Below are positions 1 through 11,931 of a stretch of 64,000 bases of DNA, in pieces. This stretch comes from Strigamia acuminata. Lineage: Eukaryota > Arthropoda > Chilopoda > Geophilomorpha > Linotaeniidae. The notes below the pieces were generated by a model. It ran no database searches, was not told where the DNA came from, and saw only the letters and a program-made list of their open reading frames with translations. The stretch is taken from NCBI GenBank assembly GCA_949358305.1, contig OX442319.1:6448001-6512000 (forward strand), in the 5' to 3' direction. A program made the translations under genes and the position numbers. Each line of letters begins with the position of its first letter. Within the stretch, counting starts at the first letter, position 1.

Positions 1-1068
1 AAGCTGGTCATGTTATTGGACGTAATAAGTGGAATTGTAGGACTGCATAAGTGTAGAATTTACCACTGATCCAAACTTTGACAACCAAAGAAAAAAAATT
101 CTACTAACAGGCTGTCGATTCTCCAGTGCACACAGTACTGTAAATCCTGTTAGAATAGGATTTTGTAACAGACGGACGAAAACAACTTTCATTATCTTCA
201 TCTATTTGACTTGGTCTCCTTGTCGCCCAAACTCTGCCACGTGTTTGGTGTACTGCAGTTTGAGTTAACCGGTTGGTTTTGGTTTGCTTTTTGGGGTATC
301 TTTGATGTACCTGTAGCAGAAAAATAGGTTGTTCATTCATAGCCAAAGCTGTTCCAATCGATGGTTCTATTGACTGTTTGCACTGTTTACTGATATTCAC
401 GCATATTCCGAGGAAATTGTCGGAACTTGTAAATAGTTGCAAAAGTGTAAAAGTGTACAAAAAATAGTGGGAAAGCTGTGAAAAACTTGCAAAATAAGGA
501 CAAAAGCGACCTAAAGTGCAAAAGAGAAAGAACGAACTGCTAAACTATGGGATAAAGAGCGATAGAAATGCAAACCATAAGAACTATAAAAAAGTGTAAA
601 TGTTGTGCAAATAACTGAAAAAAAAGAGCGAAAGAAATGAGTTGTCTCGGTGGGCGGCAGCTCTTAGTCTACCGTCCATGTCGTGTGGTCTGTTGATATA
701 TCCATAGAGTTTAAAGTAAAACAGTTTGAATATGGCAAAACTCACGTGCGGGTGACAAAACTGTACGCGAAAACGGCAAAACTGCACTTGGAAATAAAAA
801 ACTGTGCGTATAGATGGCAAAAACTGCAGGTGTAAATAGCAAAACCGCAGATGTAAATAGCAAAACCGCAGATGTAAATGGCATAATCTGCAAATCACTT
901 TATACAAATTAAGTCAAATAAATAATCTAATCCAAGTTCTATGTTTTGTCTTGTTTTGTCCTATATTTTGGATATGTCGTGGTAAAGCGAGTTAGCTCTT
1001 ACAGCAACCCAGCCCAGTCCAACCGCTGAGCACGTGATCGAGGACTACATGGGCAGCATGGTCGCCTC
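1..1068. repeat. Dispersed repeat family R1, copy 1
   Basis: No gene is recognisable here. Bases about 330-560 and 690-970 recur, diverged but colinear, at about 1815-2130 and 2755-3005. Shared pieces include a stretch around GTTCTATTGACTGTTTGCAC, runs like AAAACTTGCAAAATAAGGAC, and a short minisatellite of GGCAAAACTGTACGCGAAAA. Open frames on the minus strand are low-complexity or start at non-ATG codons, and I do not call them genes. The stretch at 1000-1060 recurs near 6800-6865. The likely nature is old mobile or segmental repeat DNA of unknown class. Confidence 0.6.
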
Positions 1069-1808
1069 TAGGGTGTCTCTACCGGTATTTACCGGTATTA
1101 AAAACCGGTAATTTTTGCAGAAATACCGAATACCGAATACCGTTTTTATTTCGGTATTGGTACCGGTTTTTATTGTTAAATGTCACTGCGATAGTGAAAC
1201 AAAATCGTTTTGAGTATTCATCTAAACCAACTATAATTAACTATGCTAAAGGACTGTTAAAAAGATTGTTTCCTAAACCAGCTGATCCTGAGACTCAACA
1301 ACCAGAAAAATTAGTGATGGAAACATCCACTGACTTGAGTGAAAACAACACAGAAAATCAACCTGAAATTTTTTTACATGATGAGTTAAACAATGTCATT
1401 TCAAATGCTCTTAATGAACCACAACAACAGGCAAAAAATAATTTAATTTCTTTAAAAAAAAGAATTTACATTGTTTGAAACAACTGGAACACGTTCGAAA
1501 AACTTAGTTGTTGTACGATGCAATTAAATCTGTAAAACCTACATCTTTGGACAGTGAGCGAACCTTTTTCATTGCCAGTAATTTTTGTACTAAAATCAGA
1601 TCAAGATTGTCTGATCAATCTTTAAATGGGCTTGTATTTTTAAAATTGTACTTTTTAAAAAAGGAAAATTAAAATAAAAATATTTAACATTGTAGCTATG
1701 ATTATTACTCCGATATTTTTTACCGAAAAATACCGGTTTTACCGGTTTTTGGAATATTCATTACCGAAATACCGGTTATTCGAAAAGTCCCATTTTTGAG
1801 AAACCCTA
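1069..1808 (+). mobile_element. hAT-type DNA transposon remnant
   Basis: The stretch is bounded by imperfect 11-bp inverted termini: TAGGGTGTCTC at 1069-1079, and GAGAAACCCTA at 1798-1808, whose reverse complement differs at one base. Inside both ends are clusters of TACCGGT-like subterminal motifs. The interior carries a broken transposase C-terminus. At 740 bp it is an internally deleted, non-autonomous copy. I could not confirm an 8-bp target duplication. It sits inside the R1 repeat block. Confidence 0.7.
1173..1672 (+). pseudogene. hAT transposase C-terminal remnant
   Basis: An open frame at 1173-1478 ends near a poly-A run. The reading then continues in another frame from about 1481, with the recognisable hAT dimerisation region at 1529-1672. 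That region has the S-x-x-SER-x-F block followed by K-x-RSRLSD and a short hydrophobic end before TAA. The frame changes at the A-tract and there is an internal stop before 1529, so the copy is dead. The N-terminal zinc finger and the DDE catalytic domain are absent. Confidence 0.65.
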
Positions 1809-3010
1809 ACCCTTTCTAAAGCTGCTCCGACCGAGGGTTCTATTGGCTGTTTGCACTGTTTACTCTTTTTCGCACACTTATTAAACAAATAACTGCTGCT
1901 GATGAAATAACTTTAATAAATCGTAGGCAGTTTGACGAAGAATATCAGGCAAAACTTTCGGAACTTGTAAATAGTTGTAAAAAGGCAAAAGTGTAAAAAA
2001 AAAGTGGGAAAGTAGTGAAAAACTTGCAAAATAAGGACAAAAGCGACCTAAAGTGCAAAAGAGAAAGAAAAAAGTGCAAAACTACGAGAAAAAGTACTAT
2101 GGAAATGCAAAACTATGAGAGAAAGAGCGACAGACATGCAAAACTACTACGTTATGGAACGTGGTACTGTCTAACAATGTCAAAATGTAAAGACCCACTA
2201 ACCTGAGCTGGTGACAAGGAACCAACCAGCTTTCTCAGTGGATATAGAGAGTTGGATATTTTACACCCTCCATTGATTTGAAGAAAGAAAGATAAAACAA
2301 TCAATGCTCGTTAATAAAAAATACAAAAAGCAATAAACATTTGTCAGTAAAAATACAAAGAAGTATAATCACTTGTCAATGTAAAACGAAAAATAGAAAC
2401 ATTCGTGCTAATGGTTTGCTCGTTTCTCAGCGGCCGTCATTGATTTTTCATTGCCTAAATTGCGTCGGAGTCTTCCTAGCTCTAAAATTCCTTTAAAAAG
2501 TTTCCAACTCTTCTATTAGAGATTTCGTTTGGTCCCTTGGCCTCGTTCAGGTGTTTTTCTAACTTTTCTAACGTGTTGTTCTAAAGAAATTATGCGCGCC
2601 CGGGCCTCACTCAGTTTATTTTCCAATAAGAAAAAAAGCGGTTAAAGTGCAAAACTTTAAGAAAGTGTAAACGTAGTGCAAATAGCTGAAAAAAGAGCGA
2701 AAGAAATGTCGTTCTGGTGGACGGCAGCTCTTAGTCTACCGTTCATGTTTGTGTGGTCTGTTCATATCTATAGAGTTTGAAGTAAGACAGATTGAATATG
2801 GCAAAACTCACTTGCGGGTGGCAAAACTGTACGCGAAAATGGCAAAACTGTACGCGAAAATGGCAAAACTGCACTTTGAAATGGAAAACTGTGCGCAGAG
2901 ATGGCAAAACTGCAGGTGTAAATGGTATAATCTGCAAATCACTTTATACAAATAAATAATCTGTAATCCAAGTCCTTATTTTGTCTTGTTTTGTCCTATG
3001 TTTTGGTTCG
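1809..3010. repeat. Dispersed repeat family R1, copy 2
   Basis: This second colinear copy of the 330-990 repeat is interrupted by unrelated AT-rich sequence at about 2220-2640. Its last part (2755-3005) closely matches 690-970, including the CAAATCACTTTATACAAAT stretch. The short ORFs in it are repeat artefacts. No gene was recognised. Confidence 0.55.
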
Positions 3011-3409
3011 GTTGTGGTAATCCGAGAAAGCGCTTTCTATAGGGACACTTGGAGTTTAAATGCAGGCTCCGTCAAGACAAAAAGTTACTTTATTGTTATT
3101 TCTTCGTCACTGAATAAGTATAAAGTTGGCAAGTCGCGTCAAAGCTTATTGCTGCGTGCCTTTAAGAAAATCCGTCCAATACGATTTAAGTTGGCTCGAT
3201 CCACTAACGGTGATTGAACGGAAAACTGCTCCTATATTGCCTCAACTCAATCTTTCAGTTGTGGAGCTACTTATTCTGGTCCTTACCGTGGTTGAGCGCA
3301 ATCTTGAGCCTGTGCGTCTCTGGATGGCTAAAAGGAGTCAAAAATCTTATAAAACTTTGTGTATTGTCTGCTAGTCTAATTCAATTGGCGCCGCTAATAT
3401 TGCCTTGCA

Positions 3410-3750
3410 ATGATTGGTAGCAGAATGGACAAAAATTTTTAAGTGAAACATTTATGTACCTATAATGAAAATTAAACATTTGGGGGGACACATTAAATTA
3501 AATTGTTTATAATCAGTGATGATTTTTGATTGGTCGAACATTTTTTTGACATTTGTATAATATCTGTACAAGTGTCTACAAAATCTACAGTAAAAGTTTT
3601 GCCATAACGAAATAAAGTTGGAGAAATTGCAAATAAGTTGTAAAAATGTTAGAAAAGTGTACTAAAAAAAGGGGATGTAGTGAAAAACTCGCAAAATAAG
3701 GACAAAGGCGATCTAAATAGACCTAAAAGAGCGATAGAAATGCAAAACTA
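3410..3750. repeat. Dispersed repeat R2, copy 1
   Basis: It starts near TGATTGGTAGCAGAATGGAC and recurs at 6470-6620. Its second part, with CTACAGTAAAAGTTTTGCCA, recurs at 7200-7370. TGGTAGCAGA resembles the primer-binding site of the intact Copia element at 22493, so this could be the eroded internal start of an old Copia-like element. That is inference. Flanks at 3010-3410 and 3750-4240 hold no recognisable gene. Confidence 0.45.
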
Positions 3751-4269
3751 TTAGAAGAATAAATGGGTCGTTCTGGCGATTGTGCGCAGAAATCGCAACA
3801 CTGCTTGTGCAAATCACTTTTTGGTTTCAGACCTACAAATTAAGGAAATTAAACCATCTAATCCAACTACTTTCTGAAGTTAAGCAAACTGAATTGGCTC
3901 ACTTTAAGTGAAATACGATGAAAAGGAGTTGTTTTGCTTTTATGGTTTGGTTGTGGGCAATGCATGAGAGCCCTTTTTGCAGCCATCAGGGACACTTGCA
4001 GTCTAAATGCAGGCTCGTTAGAAAGGTCTGGGCCTTTGAGGAGTTAGGTGTGTTCCAGGTAAGTGACAGAAGTGGGACACTTGCAAAATTTTGGTATTTT
4101 TCCATCTTTATGTGGTTTCTTGTTTGAAATATTATCTTGTTCGCAAATGGTGGGTAACATGTAAGACTGACTCGGGTGATTTCACTTGTCAGGTTTCTGA
4201 AGCTTGTCTCCCTTTGTCATCTTCACCAAACCAGATGGAACCATTTTTTTTTATTATTCACGCCACAAC

Positions 4270-4435
4270 GCCACAACGGGAACAATGGAAATTAGCAATG
4301 GATGAAGAGATGGAATCGATGGCGAAGCGTAACGTGTGGGAGGAGGTTGACTTACCGAAGGGGGCAAAATCCATTAAATCAAAGTGGGTTTATCGCGTTA
4401 AAACGGACAAAGACGGGAAAAAAAAAGAAATATAA
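4270..4435 (+). pseudogene. Copia reverse-transcriptase fragment
   Basis: A short frame carries the conserved start of the Copia RT domain: E-Q-W-K-x-A-M-D-E-E-M-x-S, then a W-E-x-V-x-L-P-K-G-x-K block and K-S-K-W-V-Y-x-V-K. It ends in a poly-A run and a stop just where the conserved KARLVAKG segment should follow. The intact element at 22.6 kb has the same block near 25.5 kb. This is a truncated dead copy. Confidence 0.75.
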
Positions 4436-4726
4436 ATTCCAATCTAAATTAAATGTCAGGAACTGAATAAACTGAAGAAATAACTGAATAAATAATACCT
4501 AATAGAAATATAATAAATGTGTTATAATAAATGTGTTATAATAAATGTGGAAGAATTGCGACGACCAATGACGAGCACTTAATTCCTGTTAAATTCTGGG
4601 CCTAATACCGGTAAGCCTAAACTTGCGCAGAAATTTTCACTTTTCAACAAACACGGACAAGATGGCTAACTGAGAAATAATTTCGAGGCGATATGACGTG
4701 ACATCAATTAATCTCCGAATCCTAAT

Positions 4727-5479
4727 TCAAAAAAAAACTAATTCAAAAAAAAAAACATTAATTAAAAAAAAAAACACTAATTCAAAACAAAATTCATTTT
4801 GGATTAGATATTTATTGCTATTTATTGCTAGTTTTAGTTTTAAAGTATTAAGAAATTCCTTTGTCGTTGCATTTTCTTCTCGTAAAGTTTTAATTAAATT
4901 AAGGTTTTCAGCATCCCTTTCTGGGATGCTTATTCCAAAAGAATAATTAATTTGTTTGTCTTTCGCATTATTCTTTTGGTTTAAATTATTAATTTTTGTA
5001 TCTTTTTGATTGTTTAGAGCATCTAAACAGAAAACCTCATGCCGCAAATCCGCTCTGTCCTTCAACAAACCACTATTTTCCCTTTTAAAAATATTCATAA
5101 CACCCTCGTTAGCTGCAAGGCTTGCCACCAAATTACTACTTGCGTTTGTTAGTTCATTAACTTTTTCATCGCTTGCTGCTTTGCTCGACAAAAAATCATC
5201 ATTTTTCCTTGTGAGCTGATTGATTGTATCCTCATTTGCCGCAAGGCTCGAGACCAGATTGCTATTTTCCTCTTTAAGCACATTAACTGTTTTCTCGTAA
5301 GCCTCTTGCCCCAACAAAAGATCCTTTTTATCCCCTTCTAGCGACTTAATTAGTGCCTCGCTAGCGTCTTTTATCTGGTGTCGAAAAACGACCAAACCTT
5401 CATTTGTATCTATTCGAAGGAGGTATTCGTTGATCGTTTCTTCTTCCCCTCGGAGATATTTCGGCGAGTGCTCCGCCAT
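4727..5479 (-). CDS. Hypothetical coiled-coil protein
   Basis: A single-exon frame begins at an ATG (5479) and runs 250 codons. Residues about 1-215 are charged and predicted coiled coil by eye, with two similar internal units that each contain S-L-A-A-N-E followed by a basic/acidic helix. The last 30 residues come from AATTC plus poly-A units read on the other strand (FFF, VFFF), so the native C-terminus may have been lost or replaced by a simple repeat. I recognise no family. It lies among degenerate repeats, which lowers confidence that it is expressed. It could be a relic of a mobile-element gag or a host coiled-coil gene. Confidence 0.4.
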   Translation of the reverse strand: MAEHSPKYLRGEEETINEYLLRIDTNEGLVVFRHQIKDASEALIKSLEGDKKDLLLGQEAYEKTVNVLKEENSNLVSSLAANEDTINQLTRKNDDFLSSKAASDEKVNELTNASSNLVASLAANEGVMNIFKRENSGLLKDRADLRHEVFCLDALNNQKDTKINNLNQKNNAKDKQINYSFGISIPERDAENLNLIKTLREENATTKEFLNTLKLKLAINSNKYLIQNEFCFELVFFFLINVFFFELVFF

Positions 5480-8400
5480 TTTTGCAAAAAAGAAAATTTC
5501 GTGCGCATTGCATTATGGGTCGTTAGAAATCGTCAAAAGGGAGACATAGTCACCTCCAATCAGAAGACTCCAGACATTCCCACTGAAAACAAGAGGGAGA
5601 AGATTAAAACTTTGGAATCATGTTTGGATGAAGAAAAGAAACGATTTTTGGTGGCTGAATTAAATTTACGGAAGGTAGATCAGTTTGATATTGTTTACTG
5701 CGCCTGGAAAGTCATGTTTAAACGTTTCTACAGACGCAAGAAATTACTAATAAGTTAACAGGTCATGTTTTAATGTTTATACAGACGCAGGATGTGATCA
5801 ATAAGTTAAAGGAACAGATGGAGCAGATGAAGGTTGCTAGCACCGACATTGCAGTCGTGTAAAAAAATGTGTAAGAAAAAGTGTATAACAAATGTAACAA
5901 AAGAGTGTAAAAAAAATGAAGAAGTATAATGAAAAACTTGTAAAATAAGGACAAAAGCGTCCTAAAGTGCCAAAGAGGAAGAAAGAAATGCAAAACTATG
6001 AGAAAACGAGCGATAGCAGTGCAAAACTATGAGAGAAAGAGCGAAAGAAGTGTTAAGACTACTACCTTACGAAGTATTTTCCTGTGGAATGCAGTCTTAC
6101 AATACCAAAATTCAAAGACCGACCCACCTGAGCTCTCATTTAGCTTTTCCAGTAGTGGTTCTGGTTGGGAGTTGACAGTCTATTTCAGCAGCCTCTTGTA
6201 CTAATTCGCTATTAATTTTTAATAATAGTTAGTCATAGTTTGCCACATATATGTTTATTCAATTCTTTAATGAAGCTATTTAAAAATTTTGTGTCGCTAC
6301 ATCTGCAAAGACGGCTTTTATTTCAAACTTTGATATTCTCCCGAAGTTTGACAGCATTAGTTATTTTCTGTTTATTTAAATACTACAAATGAAAAAAAAT
6401 TAATAATTTAGAAAAAGTTGAATAGAATTAGAGGGGCAAAACTATGATAAAAATAGCAATAAAAATGTAATGATTGGTAGCAGAATGGACAAAAATTCTT
6501 AAGTTAACCATTTATGCACCTAATGAAAATTAAACCTTTGGGGCACATTATATTAATTTGTTTGTAATCAATTATGATTCTCGATTGGTCGAACATATTT
6601 TCGATGTTTGTATACATCTGTATGCAACTTGTGAGTGGCGGTCGGTCGCTTCATGGCCAGGGGAGTACCATGGGGCGTTTGGACACCATTCACGATTAAA
6701 TACAACACAGAGAACACACAGTTTGGATTGAATATCTTTATTACGTCTAGGGGTTGTGCGTTCACCGTGTTATCGCCTAGGTTGCTGGGTTGCCTTGCAG
6801 CAACCCAGCTCAGTCCAACCGCTAAGCACATGGTCGAGGAGCACATGGGCAGCGTGGTCGGATTGCATTTGTCTTGCCGTGCCTCGCAGCACGGCCAACG
6901 AGTTGCTTCAAGTCATGTCGGACTTGAGAGCGATCACGCCTCTTGTTGCGACCCAAGTCGCCATCGTCTCCTTCATCGTAGAGCTCTCACAACCAGTCAG
7001 CACAGGACTGGAGATCGAACTGTCTCCAAGATGGCGGTCAAGCCACGAGGAGACCTTGTGTAATCCTCTGTCCTGATTGGCTGCAATCAGGACGCAGCTC
7101 AGACGATACGTCGTAAGAGCTGCTGAGGATCCTCTTGTTGATGTTGCCAGTGCCGACTGGCGGCGGTGGCGGCCAGTTGGTCACATCCTTGTATACAATA
7201 TGTATAATATCTGTACAAATGTGTACAAAATCTACAGTAAAAGTTTTGCCATAACGAAAAAAAGTTTGAGAAATTGCAAATAAGTTGTAAAAAAGTGAGA
7301 AAAGTGTACAAAAAAAAGGGGAGATGGAGTGAAAAACTCGCAAAATAAAGACAAACACTTATCCTTCTAAGTTCAAATTCCAATTTTGTTTTTCTCTGTG
7401 GTTATTGGTGTGTCGGTTATTGGTAGCATGGAATTAGTCAAGGCACAATTTGAGGTTGGATAGATAAAAGAAAAGAACTTGAGGCTGCGCTGGAAGATGA
7501 CGAGACAAAAATGTAAATCCAACCAGAACTTTCATTCGGTACCATTGGATTCAATGTCCAGTGGGCCAGGAGCAACCACAAGGAAGGAAAGAGTTGGATT
7601 TGCTGCCCCCAATTAGTGACAGACAACAAAACAATAATTGGAAATGAAAAAAAAAACCAACACCTGCTAATTCATCAAAACAAAAAATAACAATAAATAC
7701 CTGTTAATTGAACACAAACAAAAATGAATAAACACTTGCTAATAAAGTAATAAATACTAGTATCTGTGAAGAAATTGCTGCTGCCAATATGTCCATCTGA
7801 ATTGGCGGGGATTAAACTGAGGACAACCTTTACAAATGGCCAGTTTCAAATCATCATACTTTAACTGAAACGAAATTGTTTGTATTTTGAGATTCTTTTG
7901 TAAAAGAATGTTCTCTAAAATTTCAAACTGGGTGATGTATGGTCAACCTGTGCTTGAGCAGCAGTCTGAAGGAGGCTAACCATCACCATGTATGACGCCA
8001 ACCAACCTTTATTAATTTACCATCGTATATACAAGAATAATAACACAAAAAAAGGTCTTCAGGTCAGACAATATCAAAGACAATCAATAATATCACTTGT
8101 AAAACCAAGAATATCACAGCACTTATAATATAGGTTAATATTTTTAAGCAAATTTACGAAAATGTTACAAATGGTGAGCTTATTGAGCTCTTTGCTAGCA
8201 GACTACAGCTCAATAGGTTTTGTAAGCAAAACTTTGAACCGGAGTGCAGTTGAGTTTGTAGTTTGCTATGAGCTCTATTACCGGTATAGGTTAGGCACAA
8301 AAAAGCACATAAAAAGCTGATTATGACTCAATCAATTCCCGTCAACACCCTCATAAGCATGAGATAAGTTTTGCCTTATAAGATCAAATCCTCATCTTAT

Positions 8401-8521
8401 TACAGCTGTAATAGTGAAAAGTTAATCATATTTTTTCTTAAAACTGTTCGTATATCCGATTCCTTCGATACTGCAGAGTGCAGACTATATTTCTATTGTA
8501 CTGGATTAATAAAAAAAAATA
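5480..8521. repeat. Repeat-rich stretch without recognisable gene
   Basis: Pieces of R1 (5930-6060) and R2 (6470-6620, 7200-7370) recur here. Bases 6640-7180 are noticeably richer in G and C than the surroundings and have overlapping open frames on both strands, but I recognise no domain and no consistent frame. Bases 6800-6865 duplicate 1000-1060. Bases 7680-8520 are AT-rich spacer, the last part being the 3' flank of the receptor gene. Confidence 0.5.
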
Positions 8522-11026
8522 TTAAAATTTAAAAAATGTACCAAAAAAGCTATTATACTTCATGTGTTGATCATCATCTTCATCACTGACTGTTGATATG
8601 TGTGGAAGAGGAGAATGAAGAGATACAAATATTGCAGGTACTTTATCGGGGTCCGGGTGGGAGGTACATCCTGAACTATTTCTTTTTTTCCACCAACAAA
8701 TGTGTTTTGCACATGCCCAGCATTTCCTGAAGAATTCCTGAAACAAATAATACACATCTGTATAATAAAGTAAAAAAAATTGTATGGATATTTATCAATT
8801 ACCTTTCTGAAAAGAATATAAACCCATGGATCCAAAACTTGGTTAATTGATGCTAAACGAACTACCAAAATATCTCTCTTATGGTCTGCATTTTTCTCTG
8901 TGAATTGATTAATAAGAATCTGAAACTATTAATAGAAACTAACATTAACATTTTTAATAATAAAACAAATGAATAATTTTACCACCAACGGAGCCCAACA
9001 AATAGTAAATACTATAGTTATACCAATAAGAAGAATCACCATCTCAATTTCAATTTCTCTCTGCTTCATACTTCGAAATCGATGCTTGTCAAACGCAGGC
9101 GAGTGTTCGTGAGTCCGTTTGTACCTCATTCGAAGCAATGAACCTAAAACAAGTTCAAAAAGTTTACGCAATGTGGTGTTCGAAATGTCGATGTTCAATG
9201 TGTCCAGCAAGTCACATTAATTCACGCAGTTGGCTATGTTCTTCGTTCACCCTCATGCTCTACACGCATTTGAATAATCTAATTCCATGTAATTAAGCGT
9301 GCGTTTCACATTGCACGCATAAACTTATAATGCGATTACACTAAATGAATTAATTAAATGAGAAAAATATTTTTTTACCTGTGACTGCAATGTTGCAAAC
9401 AATGATCATAAAAATCATAATTATATTTATAATAGCAACAGTGCATGCATATACAGCATCTCCCACAGTGGTTGGATGCATGTCAAGAAAACACCAAGTT
9501 CCCGGATACTGAATAGAATATCGTCCGAATCCCAGAAGAGGAAAAGCCGCTATAAATAAGACTACAATCCATTGAACTAACAGTGCAAGTCGAGCCCTCG
9601 GTCGATTCACATGAGATTTGTAGAAGTATCCGTGTCTTATGCCTACAAATCTCTCAACAGCCATGGTACACACAATGCAAGGAGTTATCAACGCAAAACT
9701 GATCATTGAAAATGCGTGGTAGTTGCACAAGCTTCTACCACTGGGCCAACCACTATTTGCGTAGACAATTAATACGGGCCAAGTGGTACAAAGTATACCG
9801 AGAAGATCAGTCCAAGCTAGAGCAGCCACTAGCACATAAAATACTGTTCTTGTTTGTTCTCTTGTTGTTGAACCTTGTATAACAACAATGGCTATGACAT
9901 TTCCTGTAAAAAAAGAAAGAAAAAGAAAGAAATGGCATTTTTAATTAATTAATTAATTAGATAAGCGTAAATTAGCATAATATTTAAAACCACCTTGTAG
10001 AAATGTGTAATGGTTTGTTTACCATAATGGGGTTCCTCCTAAACTCACATTCATTACTCATGGCTATAAATCGTATATTGACATTTATAACTTGTTACAT
10101 CAGAGACTTTTATGGATGTAATGTTGTCATCTAATTTTGGTTCATTTTGACTCATTTTGGACCAATTTCAAGGTCTCCACTTTTTATTTTATTTAAAAAA
10201 CTATTCTTAATTTGGTTTTTTTCATAATATAATTGTGATTTTTATTATTATTAGTTTTTACTAAATCAAAATTCTCTAGTTGTGTCCTCCAAAGGACGAA
10301 GCGAGCAGCCGTGCGTTCAATTATTCAAGTTTTCCTGCGAGAGGGCTTTAACTTAAGCCTGCCATGTTGAATTCATAATAATAACATTGTTGTATTTCTA
10401 GTGACGCGAGGGATTTGTGTGACACACTGCAACTTGTCATCAATTTATGAACGAACAATATACCAATCTCACTGCTGTGATAACCAGGAACATCCAAACG
10501 TTTAAAAAAACCAATATCTGGACTTAAAGCAGGGATCAACTCGATAAAATTATATAAAAAAATAAAATAAAAAATTTACATAACACTTTTAATTGAAAAA
10601 AATTGAGCACTTTAATTCCGTCAATGAAAATCTGTGATTGCAGTTTGTTGATTTTTTTGGGATGGAATTTCAATCTGTTGGTGGCATGCTGAGAACACAA
10701 GCACTCTTGTAGAGAGGAGTGTAATCTAACAAAATGCTACTAGCTTAACTCGACCAAACAAACAGTGGTTGTCTTATCTGTATTCTGCAACGCATTTTCT
10801 CTCTCATTTATTTATACATCCAAAAATATTTTTTTTTTGTATAATTAAATAAAAATTTATATTTTGGTAGAATTAAGTGTATCTCACCTATGATTCCAGT
10901 AATCGATGTAATGGCTGGAACGACTACATTAGCACCATCAGAAGAATTTCCTATTCTCGAGCAATTTCTCCACGGACCACAGTTAATTTCGTTCCACCAA
11001 CTGCTGTTTACGCTCATCTCGTCCAT
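8522..11026 (-). CDS. Prostanoid (EP4-like) G-protein-coupled receptor
   Basis: Five exons give about 385 residues: 11026-10888, 9903-9379, 9143-8983, 8919-8803 (or from 8925) and 8737-8522. All junctions are GT-AG and keep phase. It is a class A receptor for a prostaglandin-type lipid at the plasma membrane. The hallmark of the family, QYPGTWCF in the second extracellular loop, is present. The DRY motif is replaced by V-E-R-F, and helix 7 reads L-D-P-W-V-Y-I-L instead of NPxxY, both usual for prostanoid receptors. The roughly 35-residue N-terminus has three N-glycosylation sequons (NSS, NCS, NSS). The start chosen is the first ATG in frame; the open frame upstream begins only with GTG. The tail is short and ends in an acidic D-E-D-D-D stretch. 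The subtype is uncertain; EP4/EP2 are the nearest by motif. Confidence 0.87.
9904..10887. other. Receptor intron 1, no other gene seen
   Basis: This 984-bp intron of the prostanoid receptor is AT-rich, with a short (AATT)n tract near 9945. Short frames in it have no recognisable content. Confidence 0.6.
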
Positions 11027-11044
11027 CCTAAACGTTCTCTCCAC

Positions 11045-11848
11045 GCTTTGATCAACACGGGTGCTGCCTCGCTGAGACGTGCAGTGAATTGTGGGTAAAA
11101 ATTAGTTCACCCACGTAATCATTTTTTATCGCTTAAAACTAAAAGCCCAAAATGACAAATTCCCTTTTCTTAATTAAAACGATATTAAGTAAGTAAAAAA
11201 AAAAATCATTTTAATTTATTTCGGTTTAATGTGTCGATGTTGGTGGAAAACATAAAAAGTGAAATCAAACAGAATAAAATTAGTTCTGCGAAATGGTTGA
11301 GCTGGAAAATTAATTAGAAGGAAACGTTTTGTATACACAAGCGGGCGGATATATCCAGGGTGTGTCCTGAGCGGAAAAACAAGAATAGTAAATTACTCGT
11401 GTGATTAATTACTTGGGGATTAATAATACAGTATCCCGTCACTTGGTTACTCGGCTAGCTTTGATGTTTACATTTTTATTCAAAGCTGTAAACACTGTCC
11501 CATGAACAGTGCCATAAAATTCCAACTTTCTATATCACATTTCATTGCTTTTCCACATTTAGTTTGACGGCGGATAAAAATAACTAAGTTTTAGTGGAAT
11601 TTCAATGATAAAAATGTCTAAAATTGCATCTGTCAATCAAAATATGGCGAAATTAATTTATTTTTCTATTTTTAATTTATTTTTCTGTTATCTTATTGAT
11701 AAACGTGCAAGTAGACATAGGAATAATGGCGCCACCATGCGAACTAATATGGAGTTTCCCGTGTTTTGCAGGGAAGCAAACATCGCTTGAATTTTTACAG
11801 TGAACGTTCACGTAGTAAAATCGTTTGAGTAACGTTCGGATGTGATTG
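11045..11848. other. Intergenic, receptor 5' flank and cullin upstream
   Basis: AT-rich sequence lies between the divergent prostanoid receptor and cullin-5. I see no further gene. It may carry both promoters. Confidence 0.5.
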
Positions 11849-11856
11849 TATATAAG
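11849..11856 (+). promoter_or_regulatory. TATA box of cullin-5 copy
   Basis: TATATAAG lies 76 bp upstream of the cullin-5 ATG, which fits a TATA promoter with a short 5' UTR. No clear initiator was found at the ideal spacing. Confidence 0.45.
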
Positions 11857-11931
11857 TGGCAGATATCAGAGTTGAAATTATCTATCTTTGAATTCATTCA
11901 TCTCGTGAACAACGTTGTTTAAACTTCTATA

